Shown: positions 38,220-48,405, counted from the first letter of the stretch. The stretch: 64,000 bases of DNA from Spirosoma rhododendri (GCF_012849055.1 NZ_CP051677.1:2736001-2800000), one strand, 5' to 3'. Numbers and translations are program-made. The notes: generated from the sequence alone by a model not told the origin.

Positions 38220-39605
38220 ATGGCCAAGCTAAAAACTACCTATTTCTGTCAGAATTGTGGGAACCAGACGCCTAAATGGCTGGGCCGTTGCCCGGCCTGT
38301 GGCGAGTGGAATACCATCGTTGAAGAAGTCGTTCAGAAAGACGAACCCGAAAAGGGGGGCTGGCGCAGTCCGTCGAGCGGGCCGGGTAACGTCCGAGTAG
38401 CCGCCAAGCCTAAACCGCTGCATGCCATCAACTACGAGGAGCAGCCGCGCATTGCCACTACCGACGCCGAACTGAACCGGGTGCTGGGGGGCGGTATCGT
38501 GGCTGGTTCGCTGGTGCTGATTGGTGGAGAGCCGGGCATCGGTAAGTCGACGCTGTTGTTGCAAATCGCGCTCAGCCTGGCCGGGATGCGGGTGCTGTAC
38601 GTGTCGGGCGAAGAAAGCGAGCAGCAGATAAAAATGCGTGCCGAAAGACTCGACGCACCTACCAGCGACTGCCACGTGATGAGCGAAACCTCCACGCAGA
38701 ACATCTTCCGTGTGGTCGAGCATTTTGAACCCGAAGTGCTGATTATCGACTCGATTCAGACCATGCAGTCGTCGCTGGTAGAGTCGGGGGCGGGGAGCGT
38801 GTCGCAGGTACGCGAGTGCACGTCGGAGTTTATGAAATACGCCAAAGAAAGTGGTGTTCCGGTGTTTATGATCGGCCACATCACGAAGGAAGGCTCGCTG
38901 GCAGGACCGAAAGTGCTGGAACACATGGTCGATACGGTGCTGACCTTCGAAGGCGACCGCCACACGACCTACCGGATTCTGCGTACGACGAAAAACCGTT
39001 TCGGCAGCACCGACGAACTGGGTATCTACGAAATGCTCGGTACGGGGTTGCGGCAGGTGACGAACCCTTCTGAGATTCTGATTTCGCAGCGCGACGAAGC
39101 CCTGAGTGGCGTCACGATTGGGTCGATGCTGGAGGGTAACCGCCCACTGATGATCGAAACGCAGGCGTTGGTCAGCGTCGCGACCTACGGTACACCGCAG
39201 CGTAGCAGCACCGGCTTCGATGCCAAGCGGCTGAACATGCTGCTTGCCGTATTGGAAAAGCGCGGTGGTTTTCGGCTGGGGCAGCAGGACGTATTTCTCA
39301 ACATTGCCGGTGGCCTGCGCGTCGAAGATCCGGCGATTGATTTGGCCGTTTGCGCGGCCGTCGTGTCGAGTTACGAGGATATTGCCATCTCGCCGTCGGT
39401 TGCTTTTGCCGCTGAGATTGGGCTGGGTGGCGAAGTGAGGGCCGTTAGCCGGATCGAGTCGCGCATTGCCGAAGCGGAAAAGCTGGGCTTTAAAAAGATG
39501 TTCATCTCGCGATACAACCTGAAAGGGCTGGACGCGAAAGGCTTCAAAATTGACCTGCGCCCCGTATCGCGGCTCGACGAGGTGTTTCAGGGGGTGTTGA
39601 TGTAG
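38220..39605 (+). CDS. radA: DNA repair protein RadA
   Basis: From the ATG at 38220 the product has 461 residues. It has the C4 zinc finger (Cys10, Cys13, Cys24, Cys27; CQNCG...CPACG), Walker A GGEPGIGKST, the RadA-specific KNRFG motif ('TTKNRFGSTDELG') and the Lon-protease-like C-terminal domain. RadA drives branch migration during homologous recombination. Length and motifs are complete. An in-frame TTG lies one codon upstream; the ATG is preferred. Confidence 0.97.
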   Translation: MAKLKTTYFCQNCGNQTPKWLGRCPACGEWNTIVEEVVQKDEPEKGGWRSPSSGPGNVRVAAKPKPLHAINYEEQPRIATTDAELNRVLGGGIVAGSLVLIGGEPGIGKSTLLLQIALSLAGMRVLYVSGEESEQQIKMRAERLDAPTSDCHVMSETSTQNIFRVVEHFEPEVLIIDSIQTMQSSLVESGAGSVSQVRECTSEFMKYAKESGVPVFMIGHITKEGSLAGPKVLEHMVDTVLTFEGDRHTTYRILRTTKNRFGSTDELGIYEMLGTGLRQVTNPSEILISQRDEALSGVTIGSMLEGNRPLMIETQALVSVATYGTPQRSSTGFDAKRLNMLLAVLEKRGGFRLGQQDVFLNIAGGLRVEDPAIDLAVCAAVVSSYEDIAISPSVAFAAEIGLGGEVRAVSRIESRIAEAEKLGFKKMFISRYNLKGLDAKGFKIDLRPVSRLDEVFQGVLM

Positions 39606-39644
39606 TGTATAGCCCAGACGTACAATCAACATTCCCATGAGAAG

Positions 39645-39735
39645 AATTTGTCATTCCGAGCGTGCGAGGAATCTTCGGATGAGGATGTTTATCTGCTCAG
39701 TGCGAAGATTCCTCGCACGCTCGGAATGACAAATT
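39645..39735. repeat. Long inverted repeat, GTCATTCCGAGC family (copy 2)
   Basis: Perfect 33-base arms (beginning AATTTGTCATTCCGAGCGTG) separated by 25 bases lie between radA and the Gfo/Idh/MocA gene, both of which end here. The copy at 24.9 kb differs in the arm by GCCTGC versus GCGTGC, with both arms changed together. Confidence 0.93.
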
Positions 39736-39762
39736 TCGTTTTTGGTAGTAGACTGTCAGATG

Positions 39763-40944
39763 CTACACCAATTCTTGATTGAATCCGGCGAATTCTTCGA
39801 CGCCGGTGTCTTGCCAACGGCGCGAAGTGGCTGATTCCAGTACGGCTTCGCATACTTTCTGCGTTTCGAGTGCGTCGCGGAAGGTGGGGCGGCAGGGTTC
39901 GCCGGTGTCCAGGCTTTTGAAGAAGTCAGCGGCCTGGTGGATGAAGCTGTGCTCGTAGCCGATACCCAGTCCCGGCACCCACCACTTGTCCATGTAAGGT
40001 TGGTCGCCGTCGGTGACGTGAATCGACCGCCAGCCGCGCACAATGCCCTCGTCGCGGTGATCGAAGTATTCCAGCCGGTTCAGGTCGTGCAAATCCCAGC
40101 GGATCGACGCGTGTTCGCCGTTGATCTCGAAGGTATACAGCGCCTTGTGCCCCCGTGCGTATCGCGTCGACTCGAACAGGCCCAGCGACCCATTCTGGAA
40201 ATGGCAGTGAAAAATACAGGCATCGTCGATCCCGACGGGCTGCACTTTACCGGTCAGCGCGTGCATCCGCTCTTTCACAAACGTTTCCGTGACGGCTGAT
40301 ACGTCGGTAATGGCCCCGTTGAGCCACATCGCCGTATCGATGCAGTGCGCCAGCAGATCGCCCGTAACGCCCGAACCGGCCGCGTCGACGTCCATGCGCC
40401 AGGTGCCGGTACCGCCCTGCGGGACGTCGGCGCTGATGGTCCAGTCCTGCAAAAAGTTGGCGCGGTAGTGAAAAATCCGGCCGAGCTTGCCCGATGTGAT
40501 AAGCTGTTTCGCCAGCGTTACGGCCGGAATGCGCCGGTAGTTGTACCAGACCGTATTGGCGACGCCCGCTTTCTCCACCGCGTCGGCCATCTGCTGCGCT
40601 TCCGTAACGGTGCGGGCCAGCGGTTTTTCGCACAAAATCATCTTACCCGCTTTGGCCGCAGCAATGGCGATTTCGGCGTGGGAGTCGTTGGGCGTACAGA
40701 TGTCGACGGCGTCGATGTCGTCGCGGGCGATGACGGCCCGCCAGTCGGTTTCGATGGATTCGTAGCCCCACTGATCGGCAAACGCCTGCACCTTTTCGGC
40801 GTTGCGTGAGCATACTGTCTTCAGCACGGGCGTATGCATCAGGTCGGGGAAGAAGTTAGGCACGCGGTTGTAGCCGTTGGAGTGCGTCCGGCCCATAAAC
40901 CCGGTACCAATCAGGCCGATACGTATTTCTTTTTTGGAGGGCAT
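39763..40944 (-). CDS. Gfo/Idh/MocA family sugar oxidoreductase
   Basis: Start taken at the ATG at 40944 ([18 protein letters not shown]), giving 393 residues; the frame is open upstream only through a repeat. The N-terminal Rossmann fold has GTGFMG and the catalytic 'CEKPLA' (Glu106, Lys107), and the C-terminal alpha/beta domain includes '[18 protein letters not shown]' with a conserved His. These enzymes oxidise or reduce sugar hydroxyls with NAD(P), often at C3 of glycosides. As the last gene of the 40-53 kb array, it is a candidate for making or using a 3-keto sugar. No signal peptide is seen, so it is likely cytoplasmic. Confidence 0.94.
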   Translation of the reverse strand: MPSKKEIRIGLIGTGFMGRTHSNGYNRVPNFFPDLMHTPVLKTVCSRNAEKVQAFADQWGYESIETDWRAVIARDDIDAVDICTPNDSHAEIAIAAAKAGKMILCEKPLARTVTEAQQMADAVEKAGVANTVWYNYRRIPAVTLAKQLITSGKLGRIFHYRANFLQDWTISADVPQGGTGTWRMDVDAAGSGVTGDLLAHCIDTAMWLNGAITDVSAVTETFVKERMHALTGKVQPVGIDDACIFHCHFQNGSLGLFESTRYARGHKALYTFEINGEHASIRWDLHDLNRLEYFDHRDEGIVRGWRSIHVTDGDQPYMDKWWVPGLGIGYEHSFIHQAADFFKSLDTGEPCRPTFRDALETQKVCEAVLESATSRRWQDTGVEEFAGFNQELV

Positions 40945-40966
40945 AGTTTTTAGGGTTTGTGGAATT

Positions 40967-41107
40967 GTAGAGACGCGACCGCACCGGCGGCCCGGCCTTC
41001 GCGTCTCACCGCCGGATGGTTGCCGCGCCGGACGGTATTGCTGCCGCATCTAGGTTGACGCGGGCTGAGACGCGAAGGCCGGGACGCCGGACCGTTCTCG
41101 TCTCTAC
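40967..41107. repeat. Inverted repeat, GTAGAGACGCG family
   Basis: GTAGAGACGCG and GGCCCGGCCTTCGCGTCTCA face TGAGACGCGAAGGCCGGG and CGTCTCTAC, filling the gap between the isomerase and oxidoreductase genes. A weaker relative occurs at 48.2 kb. Confidence 0.85.
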
Positions 41108-42129
41108 ATTTGCCAACCGTGTTTTCTTCGCACGTCGATCATGGTGGCCAGGATGTCGTTCCAGGTTTGCTGGCTGGTCATTACGTTGTTGGGGAACATG
41201 CAGCCGTCCCAGCAAATGTGCTTAAACGCTTTGGTCAGTTGACCACTTTCGTCGCGCAGCCAGTAGCCCGCGTCGTGTACGACGTCGAGTTTGCCATTGG
41301 GGTCAAGGGCCTGACAGTGCCGCCCGGTTTTGTCGTGCGAACCGGAGCCGAACACCGTGCCGTCGTTCTGGGCGACGTGAAAATCGGTGGTCCAGGGGCG
41401 CAGGGCGTTGGTCAGGGTGCGTAGCGCGTCTTCAAGCGTAGCCCGGTCGTTCCAGTCAAAATTGGGGGGTAGAATACGGTCCTGCTCACGGTTGTAGCCC
41501 ATCGTGTAGAGTAGTGTATGCGCCATGTCGGCCTGAAATCCCATGTTCGGCCGGTCAACGGATTCGAGCGTGTCGAGCATGGTTTTCCAGCTGTGCATAC
41601 CGCCCCAACAGATTTCGCCCTCGGCCGCGAGCTGTTCGCCGTAGTCGGCGGCCACGTCACAGGCTTGCTGAAACGTCTCCACGATCTGCTTTTGATTGCC
41701 GGTCGGGTCGGAGTCCCAGTCGGTGGGGGAGGCCGACGAATCGATGCGGATGACGCCGTAGGGCCGGATACCGATTTCTTTCAGCTTCTGACCGATGTGG
41801 CAGGCTTTGCGCACCATCTCAATAAAATGGTCGCGCTTGTCTTTGCTGCCCATCGCCGAACCACCCCAGATCGGCGCGACCATCGACCCGATATTCAGAT
41901 TGTATCTCGCGACTTTATCGGCCATCCGCTTGATCTCATCGTCCGACATATTGACGTCCATGTGCTCGAACAGCGCAATGTCGACACCGTCGAATTTTAC
42001 GCCACCAACATCGGCCGCTGCGGTCATTTCGAGCATCGTATCGAACGGTACGACCGGCTCCGAGTCCGGCCCTTTGCCCACCACACCCGGCCACATGGCG
42101 TTGTGTAGTTTGGGGAAGTTATTTTCCAT
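41104..42129 (-). CDS. Sugar isomerase/epimerase, TIM-barrel (xylose isomerase-like)
   Basis: The 341-residue product is an AP-endonuclease-2/xylose-isomerase-type TIM barrel: 'DGVDIALFEHMDVNMSDDEIKRM', 'EICWGGMHSWKTMLDTLESV', 'NMGFQADMAHTLLYTMGY' and 'DFHVAQNDGTVFGSGSHDKTGRHCQ' carry the Glu, Asp and His metal ligands expected for the family. No signal peptide. Members of this superfamily act as 3-keto-sugar epimerases or hydrolases next to Gfo/Idh/MocA enzymes in several bacteria. That role is inferred here from the neighbours. Confidence 0.9.
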   Translation of the reverse strand: MENNFPKLHNAMWPGVVGKGPDSEPVVPFDTMLEMTAAADVGGVKFDGVDIALFEHMDVNMSDDEIKRMADKVARYNLNIGSMVAPIWGGSAMGSKDKRDHFIEMVRKACHIGQKLKEIGIRPYGVIRIDSSASPTDWDSDPTGNQKQIVETFQQACDVAADYGEQLAAEGEICWGGMHSWKTMLDTLESVDRPNMGFQADMAHTLLYTMGYNREQDRILPPNFDWNDRATLEDALRTLTNALRPWTTDFHVAQNDGTVFGSGSHDKTGRHCQALDPNGKLDVVHDAGYWLRDESGQLTKAFKHICWDGCMFPNNVMTSQQTWNDILATMIDVRRKHGWQM

Positions 42130-42130
42130 T

Positions 42131-42220
42131 GGGTTTAAGGTTTATGGTTTAATGTCTAAGGTTAGGGTGCTTGACAACAGAGAGTTACAACCTTAAACGT
42201 TAAACTTTAGACATTGAACT
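42131..42220. repeat. Imperfect inverted repeat, AAGGTTTA family (copy 4)
   Basis: GTTTAAGGTTTATGGTTTAATGTCTAAGGTT faces AACCTTAAACGTTAAACTTTAGACATTGAAC. It fills the gap between the cupin and isomerase genes (all minus strand). Confidence 0.8.
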
Positions 42221-43445
42221 AGAGAATCATGTCTGGATTATTCGGGCCGAAGTGTTTGAGCATGACGATGGGGTCAGTGGTGGAGTGATTGGTAATTTGT
42301 ACACCCTCCATCGCAGCTTTTTCGCTGACGAAGAACTCGTCATTGGTCAGTTGGCTATAGCGAATCATGGTCGGCGTTTCGATGTCCCACACGCCCATTT
42401 TGCCGTGGCCCTGCATCATAATCAGCCCGTAGGCCGCGCTGTCTCTGATCGTCACCGTTTGACCCGGCAGGACGGTCAGCTCTTTGGCACTGAACGCGTC
42501 GGACTTATAGCACACCCACACTTCGCGGTAGCCGTCGGCTTCCATCTGCGCTTCGTCGCGGACGGGTTTGGGGCGCATAAACCGGTTCGTCATCATCTGC
42601 GGGTCGGTGTTGAGGTCCCAGTCGATAGCTTCCATCAGTTGGTCGTAGTTGCCGATTTGATCTTTCGGGGTACCGTTCCAGAGCAGTTCTTCCGGGATAA
42701 TCGCTTCGTTGACCAGCGACTGGTACATGGCAAACACGTCCGACGCTTTCTGCGGCTCATACGTGCACATGCTGCCGGGCGCGTGCAGCAAACCGGGCGG
42801 TACGTCCCAGCCCGTGCCCGGTTCGAGCCGGAATGCCGACGAGTAATTGGTGATCTTGTTGTCGCCCTTCGTGAAGTTTTGCAGGCAATCCTTAATCTGC
42901 TCTTTGGTGGTGCCGGGCGCGATGCCGATAAACGTGTACGGGAAGTCGCCACCGTGGTTGTTGACCTGTGGCGGGAAATAGTACGCTTCGGGTTTGCCCA
43001 ACTGCCCGATTAGTGCCGCCTGCTCGTCGTTGTGGTGCAGGTGGTGGGGGAGGGGACCCATGTTATCAAAGAATTTAGAGTACATCGGCCAGCTTTGGTA
43101 TTCGTTCCAGAGCCGGTCGCCGATGAGTTCGCCTTTCAATTCCTCGACGGCATCTTTCAGCAGAAACTGCGTTTCGTTGCCGTCTTCGTCGGTGCAGACA
43201 ATGTGGCTCAGCCCTTCGTTTTCGCCGGTCAATGGTCCGTTCTTTGCGGGGGTAGTCGACGAGAACCAGCGTTCGTCGATGCCGCCCCGCTCGCCACCCA
43301 GCACGTAGTAATCGTCGGGGTGGAGTTTGATGCGCCGACCGGGGACGCAGAACGAACGCGGGACCCAGGTAGGGGTCAGGCGGAGGATGCCCTGCCCCTG
43401 TTCGAGGGCTTTCTGGGCAAGGCTCATCGTTGCAGTGGTTTCCAT
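42219..43445 (-). CDS. Phosphomannose-isomerase-like cupin protein
   Basis: The 408-residue product shows the type I mannose-6-phosphate isomerase pattern: 'GPLPHHLHHNDEQAALIG' (metal-binding His), 'EAYYFPPQVNNHGGDFPYTFIGIAPGT' and 'GWDVPPGLLHAPGSM' (third-ligand region). A second cupin half follows ('LTVLPGQTVTIRDSAAYGLIMMQGHG'). No signal peptide. PMI enzymes interconvert phosphorylated fructose and mannose. This one is distant and may isomerise an unphosphorylated or 3-keto sugar, given the neighbours. Function is not certain. Confidence 0.75.
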   Translation of the reverse strand: METTATMSLAQKALEQGQGILRLTPTWVPRSFCVPGRRIKLHPDDYYVLGGERGGIDERWFSSTTPAKNGPLTGENEGLSHIVCTDEDGNETQFLLKDAVEELKGELIGDRLWNEYQSWPMYSKFFDNMGPLPHHLHHNDEQAALIGQLGKPEAYYFPPQVNNHGGDFPYTFIGIAPGTTKEQIKDCLQNFTKGDNKITNYSSAFRLEPGTGWDVPPGLLHAPGSMCTYEPQKASDVFAMYQSLVNEAIIPEELLWNGTPKDQIGNYDQLMEAIDWDLNTDPQMMTNRFMRPKPVRDEAQMEADGYREVWVCYKSDAFSAKELTVLPGQTVTIRDSAAYGLIMMQGHGKMGVWDIETPTMIRYSQLTNDEFFVSEKAAMEGVQITNHSTTDPIVMLKHFGPNNPDMIL

Positions 43446-43514
43446 TAGGTTTGAGGTTTAAGGTCTTAGGTTTAAGGTTGTCCTCGGCAGCATCCTGCTG
43501 TCGAGGACAGTTTC
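43446..43514. repeat. AAGGTTTA family (copy 5) joined to a CAGCATCCTGCTG hairpin
   Basis: GGTTTGAGGTTTAAGGTCTTAGGTTTAAGGTT is followed by TGTCCTCG-GCAGCATCCTGCTGT-CGAGGACA, a short hairpin whose core CAGCATCCTGCTGTC is shared with the repeat at 57.0 kb. Confidence 0.75.
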
Positions 43515-43516
43515 GT

Positions 43517-44572
43517 CTATCCTCTTTCTTCTATAAGATGCTGAATCGCGGCTGCGTCGGTCAGGATTTCCAGTTCGAGTTCGTAGGTGCGGGTTTCGCC
43601 GGGTTGAAGGAAAATAAGCTCGTTCCGTTCACGGGCTTTTTGCTGACCAATGAGCCGATTAGTGGCTGGTTCGATACCCGTCACGTACTCGTTCTGTCCC
43701 CAGTGTTGCCAGTTGATTAGCCACGGCAACTGCGCTTTGTTGAACCGCAAGGCCATCGCCAACCCAAGTTTTTCGTTGTACAGACCCGCCGTACACAGGC
43801 CGTTAGCGTCGGGTGTGATGTCGATGTTGGCGACGGCCTCCCCGTTGCCGAGGTGATCGTCGAGGGGGGCGGGGCAGGTTTTGAAATCGTTGCCGTCGCG
43901 GAAAATTCGGTCGTTGATACCGCCTTCCCGCGCCTGCCAATCGCCCTGCCAGATGATCTTCGTGCCTTCATCGACCAGCGGCCAGCCGAAGTTGAAATGG
44001 TACAGCAGCATATGCGGCACGGCGGTGTTACCCCGGTTCGTAATCTCGTCGCGGAAGCGAATTGCGGGTCGGCCGAGTGTACTACTGATGGTTCGCTTCA
44101 TCTCCAATCGCGGGCCGAAAATGGTTGTTTCGCGTACCCGACCGGTCAGGCTCATGTCCAGTTTGCCGGTCATTGGATCGGGCTGACTAATCGACTCCAA
44201 CTCGGCGGGGAGGTTACTGATGCGGCCATGAATACCTCGTTCGCCAAACTCGTCTTTCTCCGGTCCGCCCACGTGCGAGAGTCCGCAGGTTATGAGCAAA
44301 CCACCGCCGAACGTGCGGAGCCAGTCGACGCCTTTGTCGGAGAAGGGGGCGGGCGACGTGATGCCAGTGTCGCTCAGCCACGCCAGACTGTGCTGATTGT
44401 AAAAGGCGTCGTAGATATCCATTGCCCGGTCGAGTACGACCTTGTAGCGCAACCCCGCGCCGGTGTTGATCCACGCGATACGCACACCCCGCCCCGTGCC
44501 ATTGTCGAGCACCGACGTTTCAATACCTCCGATCTGCGCCGGATTCGAGACTTTATTGGTCCAGGGAGTCAA
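43517..44572 (-). CDS. DUF4432 / aldose-1-epimerase-like protein
   Basis: The 351-residue product belongs to the galactose-mutarotase-like fold, DUF4432 branch: 'RYKVVLDRAMDIYDAFYNQHSLAWLS', 'WLRTFGGGLLITCGLSHVGGPE', 'GIHGRISNLPAE', 'HMLLYHFNFGWPLVDEGTKI' and 'YVTGIEPATNRLIGQQKA'. It resembles aldose 1-epimerases in overall fold, with His and Glu positions that could do acid/base chemistry. No signal peptide. It likely acts on a sugar of the same pathway as its neighbours, for example by anomer conversion. No direct evidence of substrate. Confidence 0.88.
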   Translation of the reverse strand: MTPWTNKVSNPAQIGGIETSVLDNGTGRGVRIAWINTGAGLRYKVVLDRAMDIYDAFYNQHSLAWLSDTGITSPAPFSDKGVDWLRTFGGGLLITCGLSHVGGPEKDEFGERGIHGRISNLPAELESISQPDPMTGKLDMSLTGRVRETTIFGPRLEMKRTISSTLGRPAIRFRDEITNRGNTAVPHMLLYHFNFGWPLVDEGTKIIWQGDWQAREGGINDRIFRDGNDFKTCPAPLDDHLGNGEAVANIDITPDANGLCTAGLYNEKLGLAMALRFNKAQLPWLINWQHWGQNEYVTGIEPATNRLIGQQKARERNELIFLQPGETRTYELELEILTDAAAIQHLIEERG

Positions 44573-44575
44573 GAT

Positions 44576-44662
44576 AGGTTTAAGGTTTAAAGTTTAAGGT
44601 TTAACGTTGGTTGCCGGTAGTTGGTGATAACCTTAAACCTTGGCCATTAAACCTTGAACAGA
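44576..44662. repeat. Imperfect inverted repeat, AAGGTTTA family (copy 6)
   Basis: GGTTTAAGGTTTAAAGTTTAAGGTTTAACGTT faces AACCTTAAACCTTGGCCATTAAACCTTGAAC. It fills the gap between the DUF1080 and DUF4432 genes. Confidence 0.8.
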
Positions 44663-44664
44663 AG

Positions 44665-45426
44665 TTACATTTGCTTCAGCATCAGGTCTTTGTACTGTAC
44701 TTTCATGGGTGGGCCGACGTGAACTTGAACGCCGAGCAGGCCGTTGGCTTTGCGGTTGACGGTGTCGTCGTCGGTGACGTCGCTCATCAGTACGTCGTTG
44801 ATGTAGTGCTGAAGCCGGTTGCCTTTGACGACGAGGTGAAACGTGTTCCAGTCGTTGGTTTTAATCAGAGTTTGCAACGAATCCGACTTGCCCAGCGACC
44901 CGACGACCTGCATTCCCGTCCAGGCATTGTTCTTCACCCGCGTTCGAATCGAGTCGGGGTTGGCGGGACCGGTATAGGGGGCGATTTCTGTTTTCTGCCC
45001 CCGGTACGCCAGCGTCGTGCGTTTGCGCTCCTCGTAGTTCTGTCCGGTGTAGCGGTTCTTGCCATCAATGTCGGCCTGATAGCCGCGTAGGGCGTAGGGC
45101 ACGTCGGTGAGCTGATCGCTGCGGTAGTTGATACCGGAGTTGCCCGCTTCGGTGATTTTAAACTGGCCTGTTAGTTCAAAGTCGCCGGGTTTGCCGCCCT
45201 GCCAGATAATGAATGAGTTCGTTTTAAGTAGCTTTTCGGGCGTTATTTCGCCGGTCAGGCAGCCGTCTTCCACGCGCCAGTAAGTTTTGTCGCCATCCCA
45301 GCCGTTCAGCGTTTTGCCGTCGAAAATGGCGACGAAGCCGTCGTTGCTTTTTTTGCGCTGTGCGTGGCTGGCGGTAGCTGTACCGAGTATTAGCAGGGCT
45401 ACTGCAATGATATATTTTGTTCGCAT
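44665..45426 (-). CDS. DUF1080 (3-keto-disaccharide hydrolase) exported protein
   Basis: The 253-residue product has a signal peptide (MRTKYIIAVALLILGTATASHA) and a single concanavalin-like DUF1080 domain: 'DGFVAIFDGKTLNGWDGDKTYWRVEDGCLTGE', 'DFELTGQFKITEAGNSGINYRSD', 'GKNRYTGQNYEERKRTTLAY' and the end 'GLLGVQVHVGPPMKVQYKDLML'. Pfam names this family 3-keto-disaccharide hydrolase because members cleave glycosides already oxidised at C3. It sits 21 bases after the haem-c dehydrogenase-like gene with no hairpin between them, so these two are tightly coupled. Together they could oxidise and then split a glycoside in the periplasm. Confidence 0.93.
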   Translation of the reverse strand: MRTKYIIAVALLILGTATASHAQRKKSNDGFVAIFDGKTLNGWDGDKTYWRVEDGCLTGEITPEKLLKTNSFIIWQGGKPGDFELTGQFKITEAGNSGINYRSDQLTDVPYALRGYQADIDGKNRYTGQNYEERKRTTLAYRGQKTEIAPYTGPANPDSIRTRVKNNAWTGMQVVGSLGKSDSLQTLIKTNDWNTFHLVVKGNRLQHYINDVLMSDVTDDDTVNRKANGLLGVQVHVGPPMKVQYKDLMLKQM

Positions 45427-45447
45427 AGTGAGTTGAGGTGGGGTATT

Positions 45448-48122
45448 TTACTTGCCGCCAGCTTTGTAGACTTCGTTTTTCTGGTTGCCGCCTGATTTTA
45501 GATAGGCCATCAGGTCTTTCAGCTCGTCGCTGTTCAGGCTGTTGATCAGGCCAGGGAGCATGATCGATTCGGGCGAGTAACGCTTCGCCGTGACGTCTTT
45601 CTTCGGCACCTTCCGCGTCTGATCGGCGGCAAACGGATTCTGCGAAATGATGTAGTTCGCCTTGTCTTCGTTGACTAGTCGCCCCACGACCGACTGCCCG
45701 TTTTTCAGCACAAACACCGTCGACGCATACTGGTCCGAAACCGTTTTGCTGGGTTCGATGATGGCTTCCAGAATGTCTTTGTTCGAGAAGCGCGTGCCGA
45801 GCTGCGTCAGGTCGGGGCCGATGTCGCCACCGCTGCCCTGCATGGCGTGGCAGTGCCCGCACAGAATGGCCGAATAAATTTTCTGACCCGTCGCAAAATC
45901 AGGGTGGTGCGAACCGGTGTCGAGCATGGCAACGGCATTGTCGAGTGTCCAGCGACGACCGGGACCTTTGGGTGCGTAGCCGCTCATAACGATGTCGTTG
46001 CCCGAACTCGTCAGCAGATCGGCCCCGGACAGCTTGTCGTACTTCGCAAACTGCTCTTTTGGTACGTGCGCCAATGCCAGCTTCCGCGCCCGATCGATGA
46101 AGCCAACGTAGCTGCGGCCACCCTCGTATTTGAACGCGTTGCCGAACCACGTAAAGTACTTATCCCGTGAAGCCGGTGTCCAGTTCGACGCGTCGCGGCT
46201 GAGCATCACGGCGTAATAGGTTTGTTGCAGGGGCGGTACTTTGGCGAGCATCTTGGCGATATCCATGCCGTACTGTGGGTTCCGCAGAATGAGGTCCGAC
46301 GATTCGGTGGACGGTGTCAGGCCGAGGCTGTTGCTGCCGGGCTCGTCTTTCTTGTCCATCAGCGCCAGCGTTTTCTCCACCACACCCGGCGCTTCCAGAT
46401 AGATCAGCACTTTGCTCAGGCCCCGGTTGAGTAGGGCGGTTTTTGCAGGATATTTCGGACTTAGGTAGGCCGTGACTTTTGCTTTGTCAGCGGCATCGGG
46501 CGCACCCATCCGCAGGAAAACCAGCTCAAACGCTCGCGTCAGATCGAACTGCTGCGATTCGGATAGCTTGTCGTAGTTGATCGTCATCAGCGTGGCCAAC
46601 GCCTTGCTTTTCAGGTCGGGGCTACCCTGCCGGGCCAGCGCGATAATGGCCTGTGTGGCCCGCTGCGGGTCGGTTTCAGCGAGGGCTTTCTCCTGCCATT
46701 GCGCAACGGGCTGGTGCTCTACGGCGATACGGGCAGCATAGCGGACGAAGCGGTCGGGGTGGTTGAGGTTCGGCCATGCAGCTGCTACAGCCGCCGGGTT
46801 CGGCCCTTTGTGATACTCCTCCAGATCGGTACGTAGCTTGTGCTCGGCGGTGAGTGTGGGCGTCTGCGGTGCGTTCGATTCATTGCCGTTGTAGTAGACC
46901 CGGTACAGGTCTGACTCCAGCCGACGACCGCCGGTCATGAAGTACAGCGCACCATCGGGACCAATGACGCCGTCTGTTACGGCAAGGGGTGTTCCTGAAA
47001 TAAACTCCTCACGCTCGCCCTCATAGGTCGAGCCTTTGGGTTTGAGGTGAATGGCGTAGATGATACCGAAGCTCCAGTCGAAGGCGAACAGCGACTCGCG
47101 GTATTTCTTCGGAAACTTCGCCGTGCCGCCGTAGACGACGTTGGTCGGCGACCCCTGCCCGATGTTCAGCACAGGGGGCAAGTTATCGGGGTTGCCGGGT
47201 AGCCACTTGCTGTCGCCGGTACGCCAGCCAAACTCGGCCCCGCTCGGTACGTGGCAAATGCGCGTTGGGCGGTACCAGGGCAGGCCAAAGTCCCACTCCA
47301 TGTCGGAGTCGTAGGTGAACATGTCGCCTGCTTCGTTGAACGCTACGTCGAAGGCGTTGCGGAAGCCCGCGCCCATCAACTCCCAGCGCTTCCCTTCCGG
47401 GTCGATCTGCGCCACCCAGCCGCCCGGTGCCATTCGATCGACGGCGTGGCCGCGCGGGTCTTTAATCAGCGGAAACAGGTTGTCTTCCTTCCAGTTCGAC
47501 GGCAGCCGGTACGCGTCCATCGGCGGTACGTCGGTGTGGTTACCGCTGATGACGTAGAGCGATTTTTTGTCGGGGCCATCACGATGCTATGCGGGCCGTG
47601 TTCGCCCTCGCCCTTCAGTTCGCGAATCATCGTCACCTTGTCGAACTGATCGTCGCCGTCGGTATCCTGCAAGCGGTACAGTCCGCTGGGTTTCGGGAAT
47701 TGCTTGCTGGGCCGGTTATTCACCATCACGTAGAGGCTGTTGAACGCATAAAGCAATCCCTGCGCGTAACCCATACCCACGCTCGTATCCTTACTCACCG
47801 CCAGCTTCTCGATTTCGGGCGCGGTCGATCCGGCACCGACAGCCGGTATTTTAAGCCGGTACAAACTACCGTACTGATCGGACACGATGAGTCGCCCTTT
47901 GTCGTCGAAGGTCATAGCTACCCACGACCCCTGCTTGTTTTCCGACGGGCTATAAATGTGTTCAGCCTTGAAACCGGGTTGCAGTTTGATCTTCTCGACC
48001 TTCGGATTTTCGGCCCCTTGCCGGTCCGTTTCTGGGTAGTGCAGGCTCACCCACGATGCGCCAAGTAGCACAAGGGCCGACACGAATACGCCAAGTTTTA
48101 GTACGTTGATTCGGGAATGCAT
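45448..48122 (-). pseudogene. Membrane-bound-dehydrogenase-like beta-propeller with C-terminal haem c, interrupted by a -1 frameshift
   Basis: Two frames (48122-47466 and 47520-45448) join into one protein of about 891 residues if one base is restored in the G4 run (plus strand) at 47572-47575; then 'HGPHSIVMAPDKKSLYVISGNHTDVPP' reads through. It has an N-terminal signal/anchor (MHSRINVLKLGVFVSALVLLG), a beta-propeller of the Piru_Ver putative membrane-bound dehydrogenase type ('KVEKIKLQPGFKAEHIYSP', 'MGAGFRNAFDVAFNEAGDMFTYDSD'), a HEAT-like helical middle and a cytochrome c domain with CGHCH (45847-45861) and 'DLMAYLKSGG'. It should oxidise a periplasmic sugar or alcohol and pass electrons to its haem. 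Cofactor and substrate are unproven. The break may be sequence error. Confidence 0.87.
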
Positions 48123-48210
48123 AGACGGTTGTCCGGTTTTCGGTTTAGAGTATTCGGTTTATGGCCGGTCTTTGCGACGACCCCTGGAAACAGTGCAGTT
48201 GGTGGTTCAG

Positions 48211-48300
48211 GTAGAGACTGGTGCGACGATCTTTCGCGTCTCAGCGCACCATCCAGTGAAATGTCATCTGGCGCCAAGACACAACGGATTGCGTCTCTAC
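48211..48300. repeat. Inverted repeat, GTAGAGAC family (second copy)
   Basis: GTAGAGAC at 48211-48218 pairs with GTCTCTAC at 48293-48300, with imperfect inner pairing. It lies in the 283-base gap between susD and the haem protein gene. Confidence 0.6.
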
Positions 48301-48405
48301 AGTGCCATCTGGGGATGAAACGTGCGCGGTAAAATCAGGCCGGGGAGGCCATTACGGTAGGTAACAGCATAAGACAGATCGGCGTGATTTATAATTATAT
48401 CGAGT

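Noticed and set aside
38229..39638. 469-codon minus-strand frame opposite radA
   Set aside because: radA motifs prove the plus strand is coding; the antisense frame is a by-product of GC-rich codon use, with Arg/His-rich translation and no family look.
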